DNA of 6,768 nt from JAIOPA01 sp046076045. GTDB lineage: Bacteria; Eisenbacteria; RBG-16-71-46. Positions 1 through 6,768 of this stretch are shown here, one piece after another; positions within the stretch are counted from its first letter, which is position 1, and the number at the start of each line of letters is the position of its first letter. The stretch is taken from the NCBI GenBank assembly GCA_046076045.1, contig JBJTRI010000188.1, forward strand, positions 1-6,768. Direction: 5' to 3'. A model generated the notes under the pieces. That model did not search any database. It saw only the letters and a list, made by a program, of their open reading frames with translations, and was not told where the DNA came from. The position numbers were made by a program, and so were the translations under genes.

Positions 1-34
1 TTTCCTCGGCGCGGGTGAGATTGGTGAACTTCAT
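1..34 (-). CDS. Start of an unidentified gene running off the left edge
   Basis: An ATG at 34-32 opens a reading frame that reads MKFTNLTRAEE before leaving the window. Its ATG overlaps the TGA of the CHASE2-like gene (33-31) as ATGA, a typical sign of translational coupling, so the two probably form one transcript. The Shine-Dalgarno match upstream is weak (GGAT about 12 nt before the ATG), which also fits coupling rather than independent initiation. Eleven residues are too few to identify the product. From memory only, the opening recalls the N-terminus of some MBL-fold (beta-CASP-like) hydrolases; I would not annotate it as such without the rest of the gene. Confidence 0.55.
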   Translation of the reverse strand, partial: MKFTNLTRAEE

Positions 35-1041
35 GAGCGGGGTAGGATCCGGCCGAGGACAAGGCCGGCCAACAAAGTCCCAATCGACGGCACAAAGGGC
101 AAGAGCAGACCTTGCGAGGCGAAAGAAGCCAGGGCGGCGAGGAGGTAGATAAAGAACACGGCCGCGGCAGTCCCGATCAGCCCCAACCAGCTTCGGGGCT
201 TGGCCCAAAAATAAAGAGCGAACGCGGCAATGGCCAAGAGAGCCGCATACCACCACCCCGGCAAAAGAAACAAGCGCCCGAGGCGCAAGGCATGCCACGT
301 TTGCGCCCACAGTTCGATCGGCGTGGCAGCCAGCGCGGTGGACGAATCTTTGACCCGCGTCACTTCGGGAGTGGCACGCGCCAGCACCACGATATGCCCG
401 GCGAGCGGCGGTTGTCTGCCCTCGCGCTCGTATTTCTCGGACGCGACCAGCAGTTCGTTCATACCCATGACAACAGCCGGAGCTGCGGGGAAAAAATTGG
501 CCCGGCCCAGCGAATCGAGCGGAAGTTTGCGCTTTCCGCAGTGCAGCCAGCCGGACTCGACCGCGGGCGGTTCGACACGGCTACGCAACGAAGCCGCCCA
601 GGAAAGCGCGAGAAAGGACGGAACCGCGCGATCGGTATTGCGCGCAGCGAGCAGCACCGACCTTGGACCGCTCGCGCCATCCGGAGCGGTGACGAAACCG
701 CGGGGAAAACGCGTGGAGGCCGGCCCGACCAAACCCGGAAGTTCCTGCCACCCGGGTTCGGGTCTCCCGGCCCACGGTGTCCATCCCGTGGCCGGGGCTT
801 TGTCCAGATCATAGCCGCCGAATAAGGGCATGCCGCCCGCCGCCTCGATCATCCGCGCCGGATCACCGGGAAGATTTTCCACGCCGGCCGCGATCGCGCC
901 TACTCTGGCCGCAGCCCGCGCGAAAAGCGCGACGTCGAGTGCACCCATGCGCTCGGCCCCGGCCACAGATGAAGCTTTCTCAACGGTCGGGTGCCCGTGG
1001 CCTTCCCAAGGCCCCTCCCGTCCCGGTCCGAGCCGGGCCAT
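31..1041 (-). CDS. CHASE2-like sensor domain with three C-terminal TM helices, probably N-terminally truncated
   Basis: Counting from the ATG at 1041 the product is 336 residues. Residues about 1-256 resemble the latter part of a CHASE2 extracellular sensor: a segment with VPSFLALSWAA (about 140-150), a motif like 'IPLD-x-x-G-x-x-x-x-F' (LPLDSLGRANFF, 173-184), and GHIVVLARATP (215-225), comparable to the family's 'GKIVLIGATA', followed by an amphipathic helix. Three hydrophobic segments follow (about 257-279, 284-308, 311-332) and the protein ends at once, so no cyclase, kinase or phosphatase output domain is attached. CHASE2 proteins normally begin with a signal anchor or TM helix; none is visible. 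The frame stays open upstream, but beyond about 1095 it is only the shadow of the tRNA and tilS. AGAAGG lies 3 nt before the chosen ATG, closer than ideal; GTG codons at 1089 and 1083 are alternatives. Codons are less GC-biased than in tilS. The ligand is unknown, and the family call is from residue pattern only. Confidence 0.6.
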   Translation of the reverse strand: MARLGPGREGPWEGHGHPTVEKASSVAGAERMGALDVALFARAAARVGAIAAGVENLPGDPARMIEAAGGMPLFGGYDLDKAPATGWTPWAGRPEPGWQELPGLVGPASTRFPRGFVTAPDGASGPRSVLLAARNTDRAVPSFLALSWAASLRSRVEPPAVESGWLHCGKRKLPLDSLGRANFFPAAPAVVMGMNELLVASEKYEREGRQPPLAGHIVVLARATPEVTRVKDSSTALAATPIELWAQTWHALRLGRLFLLPGWWYAALLAIAAFALYFWAKPRSWLGLIGTAAAVFFIYLLAALASFASQGLLLPFVPSIGTLLAGLVLGRILPRS

Positions 1042-1128
1042 CGCCCTTCTCGTGGCGTCATAAGTGATTGCGGTTTCGTGCACAAGCACCCGGACCCGAG
1101 CCGGTCCGCGCCGCGTCCACCGACCTTC
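1042..1128. other. Short spacer between the - strand sensor gene and the tRNA; composition boundary
   Basis: These 87 nt separate the two divergently oriented units. The left half still translates plausibly as an upstream extension of the sensor protein (VLVHETAITYDA, 1089-1054), while the right half (from about 1090) is GC-rich like the tilS side. A small inverted repeat CGGACC / GGTCCG (1091-1096 and 1103-1108, 6-nt loop) sits at the change. No convincing sigma-70 promoter for the tRNA can be read here. Confidence 0.4.
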
Positions 1129-1203
1129 GCCAGGGTAGCTCAGCGGTAGAGCAGGGGACTCATAAGCCCTTGGTCGGGAGTTCGATTCTCCCCCCTGGCA
1201 CCA
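1129..1203 (+). tRNA. tRNA with CAT anticodon (elongator Met or lysidine-type Ile2), CCA encoded
   Basis: The cloverleaf folds fully: acceptor stem GCCAGGG / CCCTGGC (7 perfect pairs), D arm GCTC / GAGC with a short 7-nt loop containing GG, anticodon arm 1154-1170 with loop CTCATAA (anticodon 1161-1163), variable loop TGGTC, T arm GGGAG / CTCCC around TTCGATT, discriminator A and encoded CCA (1201-1203). The anticodon stem has an A-G opposition at its loop end (positions 31 and 39) and a G-T at the other end. It is not the initiator: pair 1-72 is G-C, and there are no three G-C pairs next to the anticodon loop. CAU tRNAs decode either AUG or, after TilS adds lysidine to C34, AUA. The run from AGAGCAGG to CTTGGTCG resembles E. 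coli tRNA-Ile2 as I recall it. Against Ile2, the C4-G69 and C5-G68 pairs used by E. coli TilS are absent (A-U and G-C here). The isotype is left open. Confidence 0.95.
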
Positions 1204-1211
1204 CTCCGGGA

Positions 1212-1232
1212 GTCGGGGCCCCGTGCCCCGAC
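1212..1232 (+). terminator. Hairpin after the tRNA, candidate terminator or processing site
   Basis: GTCGGGG (1212-1218) pairs perfectly with CCCCGAC (1226-1232) around the 7-nt loop CCCCGTG, beginning 9 nt after the CCA end. It is followed by a pyrimidine tract (CCCCTTCCCC) rather than a true T-run, so it may terminate the tRNA transcript weakly or only mark 3' processing, letting transcription continue into tilS 67 nt further on. Confidence 0.45.
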
Positions 1233-1298
1233 CCCCTTCCCCGGTCCGCCCCTCCGGCGCGTCCCGCGCCCGATGGGTCCGCACCGCGCGGAGGCCCC

Positions 1299-2516
1299 GT
1301 GAAGCCGACCGCCCCGCGAGTCCGCCTGCGCCGGCTCGAGCCCGTGGTGCGGGCCGCCCTGCGCGCGGCGCGCTGGCCGCGCGGCAGCACCGTGCTGGTG
1401 GCGGTGAGCGGCGGCGCCGACTCCAGCGCACTGCTCGCGACGCTCGCGGCCCTCGCCCCGGCGCACGACCTGCACCTGCGCGCCGCACACCTGCACCACG
1501 GCCTGCGCGGGCGCGAGGCCGACCTCGACCTCGCCCACGTGCGTGCGCTGTGCGCGGCGCTCGGGGTGCCGCTCGCGAGCGCTCGCATGGACGGGCGTGC
1601 GAGGCTGCGCGGGCGCGGCCTCGCGGGCGAGGACGGACTGCGCACGCTGCGGCGCGAGTGGCTGGGGCGCGCCGCCGCGCGGGTCGGCGCGGTGGCGATC
1701 GCGACCGCGCACACCGCCGACGACCAACTGGAGACGCTGTTGCTCCGGCTCGGGCGCGGCACCGGCGCGGCGGGCGCGGGCGGCATGCGCGCGCGCCACG
1801 GGCGCTGGTGGAAGCCGCTGCTCGAGGCCACGCGCGCCGACGTCGAGGCCGACCTCGCGCGGGCGCGGATCGCGTGGCGCGACGACGCCAGCAACGCGAG
1901 CCCCGAGTACACCCGCAATCGCGTGCGCCACGGCGTGGTGCCGGCACTGCTCGACGCGCTCGGCGTGCCGCCCGGGCCCGCCACCGCACGCCGCGCGGGG
2001 CTCGCCAGGCGCGCGCAGGCGCTGGCGCGCGAACTCGGCGAGTCGCACGCCACACTCGAGCGCGCCGCCGCACGCGCGCTCGCGCGCCTCACGACCGCCA
2101 CCGGGCTCGAGCGCACCGGGCTCGCCCGCCTCCCGCTCCCCGTGCTCCGGCTGACGCTCCGGCGCTGGTGGCGCCACCACGGTCCGCAGGGACCGGCCGC
2201 GCCGGGCCTCACCCTGCGCCACCTCGGACCGTGGCTGGCCGCCGTGCGCGGCCCCCGGCGCCACGCCGAGGTCGCCCTGCCGAGCGGCTGGCGGGCACTC
2301 GTGGAGCCCACCCGCACCCGGCTCGCGAGCCCCGCCGGGACCGCGCGGGGCGCGGCCCGGGCGCGGCGGCACGCCAGCGCGACGGATGCTAGACTGCGGG
2401 ACCGGCGGCCGAGCCCCCCGCGTACCCCGCGGGCGCGGGCCTCGCGCGTCGCCGGCCCGTCCGGACGACATCCCTCCCTTGCAGGCCGCCAGGCCCGGCC
2501 TTCCGCTCAGGAGTAG
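1299..2516 (+). CDS. tilS: tRNA(Ile)-lysidine synthetase (TilS)
   Basis: TilS is a cytoplasmic enzyme that uses ATP and lysine to convert C34 of the CAU-anticodon isoleucine tRNA to lysidine, switching both codon reading (AUG to AUA) and charging (Met to Ile). The 405-residue product has the N-terminal PP-loop ATPase: SGGADS at 37-42, HLHHGLRG at 64-71, TAHTADDQLET at 136-146, AGGM at 160-163, KPLL at 172-175, and DDASN with RNRVRH near 195-211. A helical linker and a GWRALVEP segment (about 330-337) follow. The last 60 residues are low-complexity Arg/Ala/Pro, and the usual C-terminal TilS domain is not recognisable. The start is the GTG at 1299, with GGAGG at 1290-1294; the frame is open further upstream but passes through the tRNA, so longer starts are excluded. 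GC reaches 80-88% in sampled lines, well above ftsH. The stop lies 4 nt before hpt. Confidence 0.93.
   Translation: MKPTAPRVRLRRLEPVVRAALRAARWPRGSTVLVAVSGGADSSALLATLAALAPAHDLHLRAAHLHHGLRGREADLDLAHVRALCAALGVPLASARMDGRARLRGRGLAGEDGLRTLRREWLGRAAARVGAVAIATAHTADDQLETLLLRLGRGTGAAGAGGMRARHGRWWKPLLEATRADVEADLARARIAWRDDASNASPEYTRNRVRHGVVPALLDALGVPPGPATARRAGLARRAQALARELGESHATLERAAARALARLTTATGLERTGLARLPLPVLRLTLRRWWRHHGPQGPAAPGLTLRHLGPWLAAVRGPRRHAEVALPSGWRALVEPTRTRLASPAGTARGAARARRHASATDARLRDRRPSPPRTPRARASRVAGPSGRHPSLAGRQARPSAQE
2390..2395 (+). promoter_or_regulatory. Possible -10 element for hpt-ftsH inside the tilS 3' end
   Basis: ATGCTAGACTG in a very GC-rich setting contains TAGACT, close to the sigma-70 -10 consensus TATAAT, with a TG-like extension (TGC) just before it. 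No good -35 is seen 16-18 nt upstream. If active, it would start an hpt-ftsH transcript with a leader of roughly 120 nt within the low-complexity end of tilS. Confidence 0.3.
2509..2513 (+). promoter_or_regulatory. Shine-Dalgarno site of hpt
   Basis: AGGAG with 7 nt to the ATG at 2521 fixes the hpt start. It directly abuts the tilS stop codon TAG (2514-2516), so ribosomes ending tilS finish on top of the hpt initiation site, allowing coupling. Confidence 0.85.
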
Positions 2517-2520
2517 TGCC

Positions 2521-3066
2521 ATGTCCCAGCCCACCGTGAAGACCGAGCCGCGCATCCGCGTCCTGTTCTCCGCCGACCAGATCCGGGAGCGCGTGCGCGA
2601 GATGGGCCTCCAACTCACCAAGGACCTCGAGGGCAAGTACCCGCTGTTCGTGGGCGTGCTCAAGGGGGCGTGCATGTTCCAGATGGACATCGCCCGCGCC
2701 ACCCCGATCGACCTCGAGCTCGACTTCCTCGCGGTCTCGAGCTACGGCGAGGGCACGGTCTCGAGCGGGAACGTGGAGCTCATCATGGACCTGCGCACCG
2801 ACATCCGCGGTCGGCACGTCGTGTTGTGTGAAGGAGTCGTGGATTCGGGCCGGAGCGTGAAGTTCATCCTCGATCTCCTCGAATCCCGGGGCGCCGCGAG
2901 CATCCAAGTGGCAACCCTGCTCGACAAGGCCCCGTGCCGGAAGATCCCGGTCCCGGTGGACTACAAGGGATGGACGATCGGCGACGAGTTCGTGATCGGC
3001 TACGGCATGGACGCCGCCGAGCGGTTCCGCAATCTGCCCTACGTGGGCGTTCTCGAGGAGGCATAG
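2521..3066 (+). CDS. hpt: Hypoxanthine phosphoribosyltransferase (Hpt)
   Basis: This cytoplasmic purine-salvage enzyme joins hypoxanthine (often also guanine) to PRPP, giving IMP or GMP and pyrophosphate. The product is 181 residues, the usual size. Family segments in order: VGVLKGACMFQMDI (44-57), DFLAVSSYG (68-76), the PRPP loop region CEGVVDSG (103-110), LLDKAPCRK (133-141), and the C-terminal VDYKGWTIGDEFVIGYGMD followed by AERFRNLPYVGVL (about 146-178). The normal loop has two adjacent acidic residues (E-D) that contact the PRPP ribose; here the second is Gly105 (codon GGA at 2833-2835), while D108 and G110 are kept. The codons around it (TGT GAA GGA GTC GTG GAT) are less GC-biased than in the rest of the gene. 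The ATG start is set by AGGAG 7 nt upstream. Position between tilS and ftsH matches the conserved cluster. Confidence 0.95.
   Translation: MSQPTVKTEPRIRVLFSADQIRERVREMGLQLTKDLEGKYPLFVGVLKGACMFQMDIARATPIDLELDFLAVSSYGEGTVSSGNVELIMDLRTDIRGRHVVLCEGVVDSGRSVKFILDLLESRGAASIQVATLLDKAPCRKIPVPVDYKGWTIGDEFVIGYGMDAAERFRNLPYVGVLEEA
3055..3060 (+). promoter_or_regulatory. Probable Shine-Dalgarno site of ftsH inside the hpt 3' end
   Basis: GAGGAG lies 10 nt before the GTG at 3071, within the last codons of hpt. A second AGGAG (3065-3069), overlapping the hpt TAG, is only 1 nt from the GTG and too close to serve by itself. Both sites tie ftsH initiation to hpt translation. Confidence 0.55.
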
Positions 3067-3070
3067 GAGC

Positions 3071-5137
<2,067 letters not shown>

Positions 5138-5151
5138 CGCCGCCTCGAAGC

Positions 5152-5198
5152 GAACGGAACCCCGGTGACCGACCACGGTCGCCGGGGTTCCTTCGTTC
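5152..5198 (+). terminator. Strong intrinsic-type terminator after ftsH
   Basis: A 16-bp stem (5156-5171 with 5176-5191) encloses the loop ACCA; all pairs are Watson-Crick except one G-T. An outer GAAC / GTTC (5152-5155 and 5195-5198) can extend it past a 3-nt bulge. It begins 15 nt after the ftsH stop. The 3' side is TTCGTTCC, only moderately T-rich, which is common in GC-rich genomes. The near-symmetrical stem may also stop transcription arriving from the convergent gene on the - strand. Confidence 0.85.
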
Positions 5199-5566
5199 CA
5201 TGGCACACGGACGCCGTGCGGCTGCACGCGCGACTAACCGGTCTGCAGGCGACGGGGCGGCCACACTCCGTGTCCGAGGGGATGGGGTGCGGCCACACCC
5301 GGCGAGCGGGGCGCGGGCGTTGAAGTGGCTGCCTCCCCCGGTTTGGCGACTCGTGACGATGTCGCGCAGTGCCGAGCGCTGGATGACAAGGAACGGTGCA
5401 TTCGGACCCCTTCGTGCAACCGGGCGGGGGCTCGGGCGTCAATACATAGGTGACACCCTCCCCGCGAGCGAGGGACACGATCGCGGACCCGCCGGCAGAC
5501 GGGACCGCTGCACGACACGACAGGATCCGCGCGGCGCATGGGAGGCAAGGCCCGGCGCCGTCACCA

Positions 5567-5600
5567 GAGCGCCCGGTGCGGCACCTCCCGCCGGGCGCTC
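5567..5600. repeat. Perfect 10-bp inverted repeat
   Basis: GAGCGCCCGG (5567-5576) and CCGGGCGCTC (5591-5600) are exact reverse complements around a 14-nt loop. It lies between two convergent genes and may form an RNA hairpin on either strand. Neither flank has a T-run, so a terminator role is only a guess. Confidence 0.6.
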
Positions 5601-5616
5601 GCGGCTTCCCTACCCA

Positions 5617-5650
5617 CACGCCTGCGGGGATGACGCGCGCCGCAGGCGTG
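5617..5650. repeat. Perfect 11-bp inverted repeat, possible terminator of the - strand gene
   Basis: CACGCCTGCGG (5617-5627) and CCGCAGGCGTG (5640-5650) pair exactly around a 12-nt loop. Read on the - strand it lies about 105 nt after the stop of the fatty acid oxidation gene, a reasonable place for transcription to end, but no T-tract follows, so a factor-dependent end or simple mRNA 3' protection is as likely. Confidence 0.55.
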
Positions 5651-5711
5651 CGGCACCGCGCAGCGCGCGCACATCACCGCACGGCACGGGCGCGGTTGGT
5701 GCGCGGCCGCT

Positions 5712-5759
5712 GCGCGGTCGGCGTGCGCGGTCAGAGCGCGGTCAGCGTGCGCGGTCAGC
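5712..5759. repeat. 24-bp direct tandem duplication over the stop codon of the - strand gene
   Basis: Two adjacent 24-bp units (5712-5735 and 5736-5759) differ at two positions. Each unit is itself built from two GCGCGGTC-type half-repeats, giving four spaced GCGGTC copies. The right unit contains the TGA stop (5757-5755) and the final Arg codon of the convergent gene, so the duplication extends the coding end into the spacer and places further in-register TGA-like triplets downstream. Confidence 0.8.
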
Positions 5760-6768
5760 GCGATGCGACGATGAAGCGGGTGCCGTCGGCCGCCTTGGCA
5801 GCGAGCAAAGCGCACGGCTCGAACCGCGCGCCCTTCTCGGCGTGCAGCGCGCGCAAGCGCTCGAGCACCTTGGGCAGACCGAGCGCGTCCGCGTGGCGCA
5901 GCACACCACCACGGTAGGGCGGGAAGCCGGCGCCGAAGATCATGGCCAGGTCCACGGCGTCGGGCCCCGAGACGATGCCCTCCTCCACCACGCGCGCGGA
6001 CTCGTTGATCATGGCGAGCACCATGCGCTCGGCGAGCTGGTCGAGCGACTGCGGACGACGCCCCTCGCCCAGACCGAGCAACGCACGCACCGAGGGGTCG
6101 GGGATGCGCTTGCGGCCCCGGTGCCGGTAGAAGCCGAGACCGTTCTTACGCCCCAGTCGGCCCGCCTCGATCATGCGCTCGAGCGCGGCCGAGGGACGCA
6201 TGCGGTCCGGGAACGCCTTCGAGAGCACGCCCGCCACCTTGTGCGCCACGTCGAGCCCGACCTCGTCCACCACCTCGAACGGCCCCATCGGCATGCCGAA
6301 GCGCCGCATCGCGGCGTCGATGTCGGTGACGCGGTAGCCCTCCTCGAGCAGGTGCAGGGCCTCGCGCAGGTACGGCATGAGCACACGGTTCACCACGAAA
6401 CCCGGCGAGTCCTTCACCACCACCGGCGTCTTGCCGAGTCGGCGGGCGAGCCCGACCGCGGTCACCACCGCGGCATCGCTGGTGCGCGAGCCGCGCACCA
6501 CCTCGACGAGCGGCATGCGATGGACGGGGTTGAAGAAGTGGAACCCCACGAACCGCTCGGGATGGAGCAGGCCCTCGGCCAACAGGTCCACGCTCAGGCT
6601 GCTGGTGTTGGTCGCGAGCAGCGCGGTCGGCGGGATGCGGACCTCGAGTTCGCCGAACACGCGGCGCTTCACCTCGGGGTCCTCGACCACCACCTCGATC
6701 GCGAAGTCGGCGTGCGCCATGCCGGTGAGTTCGAGCGTGGGCAGGATGCGCGCCATCTGCCCGTCCTT
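5755..6768 (-). CDS. Fatty acid oxidation complex alpha subunit (FadB/FadJ type), 3-hydroxyacyl-CoA dehydrogenase part; 5' end outside window
   Basis: The visible C-terminal 337 codons run open to the right edge; the Met at 6756 is internal, since the frame continues upstream as KDGQ. The enzyme oxidises L-3-hydroxyacyl-CoA to 3-ketoacyl-CoA with NAD+ in cytosolic beta-oxidation. Numbered from that Met, the end of the Rossmann domain shows NTSSL (50-54) and GFHFFNPVHRMPLVEVV (71-87). Then come the DSPGFVVNR segment (116-124) and the first C-terminal domain with GMPMGPFEVVDEVGLD (154-169). Spacing to human HADH places the catalytic Ser52, His73, Glu85 and Asn123 exactly (21, 12 and 50 residues apart as in Ser137, His158, Glu170, Asn208). 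A second C-terminal domain ends with FGAGFPPYRGG (274-284). Two such domains are typical of the bifunctional FadB/FadJ proteins, so an enoyl-CoA hydratase half is expected beyond the edge; FadB and FadJ cannot be separated here. Confidence 0.93.
   Translation of the reverse strand, partial: KDGQMARILPTLELTGMAHADFAIEVVVEDPEVKRRVFGELEVRIPPTALLATNTSSLSVDLLAEGLLHPERFVGFHFFNPVHRMPLVEVVRGSRTSDAAVVTAVGLARRLGKTPVVVKDSPGFVVNRVLMPYLREALHLLEEGYRVTDIDAAMRRFGMPMGPFEVVDEVGLDVAHKVAGVLSKAFPDRMRPSAALERMIEAGRLGRKNGLGFYRHRGRKRIPDPSVRALLGLGEGRRPQSLDQLAERMVLAMINESARVVEEGIVSGPDAVDLAMIFGAGFPPYRGGVLRHADALGLPKVLERLRALHAEKGARFEPCALLAAKAADGTRFIVASR

Larger units (their letters stand above)
5199..5754. other. Convergent spacer without a convincing gene
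   Basis: No reading frame here has protein-like composition on either strand; the open frames are Arg/Ala/Pro-rich products of high GC. About 5341-5460 is less GC-rich (62-65% in counted lines) and contains an imperfect hairpin GGTGCA / TGCAACC (5395-5400 and 5415-5421). About 5560-5750 is GC-richer (78% in one counted line) and carries two perfect inverted repeats and a tandem duplication, listed separately. Because both flanking genes point inwards, no promoter is required in this stretch, and I see none I would defend. Confidence 0.6.

Noticed and set aside
112..825. + strand open frames of 237 and 194 residues opposite the sensor gene
   Set aside because: Arg/Pro/Gln-rich shadows; the - strand frame has coherent TM helices and domain-like spacing.
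1129..1203. tRNA as an attachment site of an integrated element
   Set aside because: No integrase gene, no second copy of the tRNA 3' end in the window, and tilS, a normal chromosomal gene, follows the tRNA 3' end.
1068..1298. Upstream extension of the tilS frame
   Set aside because: It runs through the whole tRNA; GGAGG just before the GTG at 1299 and the TilS domain position support the shorter protein.
1096..2073. Long - strand extension of the sensor protein frame to 680 residues
   Set aside because: It reads antisense through the tRNA and tilS; the phantom peptide from the tRNA (SRPRAYESPALPLSYPG) is a familiar artefact of translating a tRNA gene, and the rest is Arg/Ala-rich shadow sequence.
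1140..2702. 520-residue - strand open frame opposite tilS and hpt
   Set aside because: Low-complexity antisense frame in about 80% GC DNA with no domain pattern.
5712..5759. CRISPR-like repeat
   Set aside because: Two adjacent units with no spacers; it is a simple tandem duplication.
5450..5917. + strand 155-residue frame
   Set aside because: It overlaps the well-supported end of the - strand dehydrogenase gene and is Arg/Ala-rich throughout.

Overview
The window is bacterial, GC-rich and gene-dense. Its core (1129-5191) is a tRNA with a CAT anticodon, then tilS (tRNA-Ile lysidine synthetase), hpt (hypoxanthine phosphoribosyltransferase) and ftsH (membrane AAA+ metalloprotease), all on the + strand, closed by a strong hairpin terminator. 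The order tilS-hpt-ftsH is a known conserved bacterial cluster (for example tilS-hprT-ftsH in Bacillus subtilis), and the short gaps here (4 nt for tilS-hpt and for hpt-ftsH) fit one operon. GC is about 80% in hand-counted lines of tilS and about 67% in ftsH. I cannot assign a phylum for certain; a high-GC Gram-negative-type bacterium, possibly from a metagenome, is the most I can infer.

Left part (1-1041, - strand): a membrane protein that looks like the C-terminal part of a CHASE2-type extracellular sensor followed by three transmembrane helices, with a 4-nt ATGA overlap to the first 11 codons of another gene leaving the window. This part uses more A/T-ending codons and has about 58-72% GC in sampled lines, unlike the adjacent tilS. 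The CHASE2-like gene appears to lack its N-terminal membrane segment just where the composition changes (about 1042-1128). That could be a recombination boundary, a truncated gene or an assembly join.

Right part: after the ftsH terminator comes a 563-nt spacer with no convincing gene. It holds two perfect inverted repeats and a 24-bp tandem duplication that covers the stop codon of a convergent - strand gene (5755 to beyond the right edge). That gene is the 3-hydroxyacyl-CoA dehydrogenase half of a FadB/FadJ-type fatty acid oxidation protein, with its catalytic residues intact.

Most of the window is housekeeping: tRNA decoding, purine salvage, membrane protein quality control and beta-oxidation. 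I found no convincing new defence, mobile or biosynthetic system. The points most worth a second look are the compositional and gene-truncation boundary left of the tRNA, a substituted acidic residue in the PRPP loop of Hpt, the CAU tRNA next to the enzyme that modifies CAU tRNAs, and the structured spacer downstream of ftsH.
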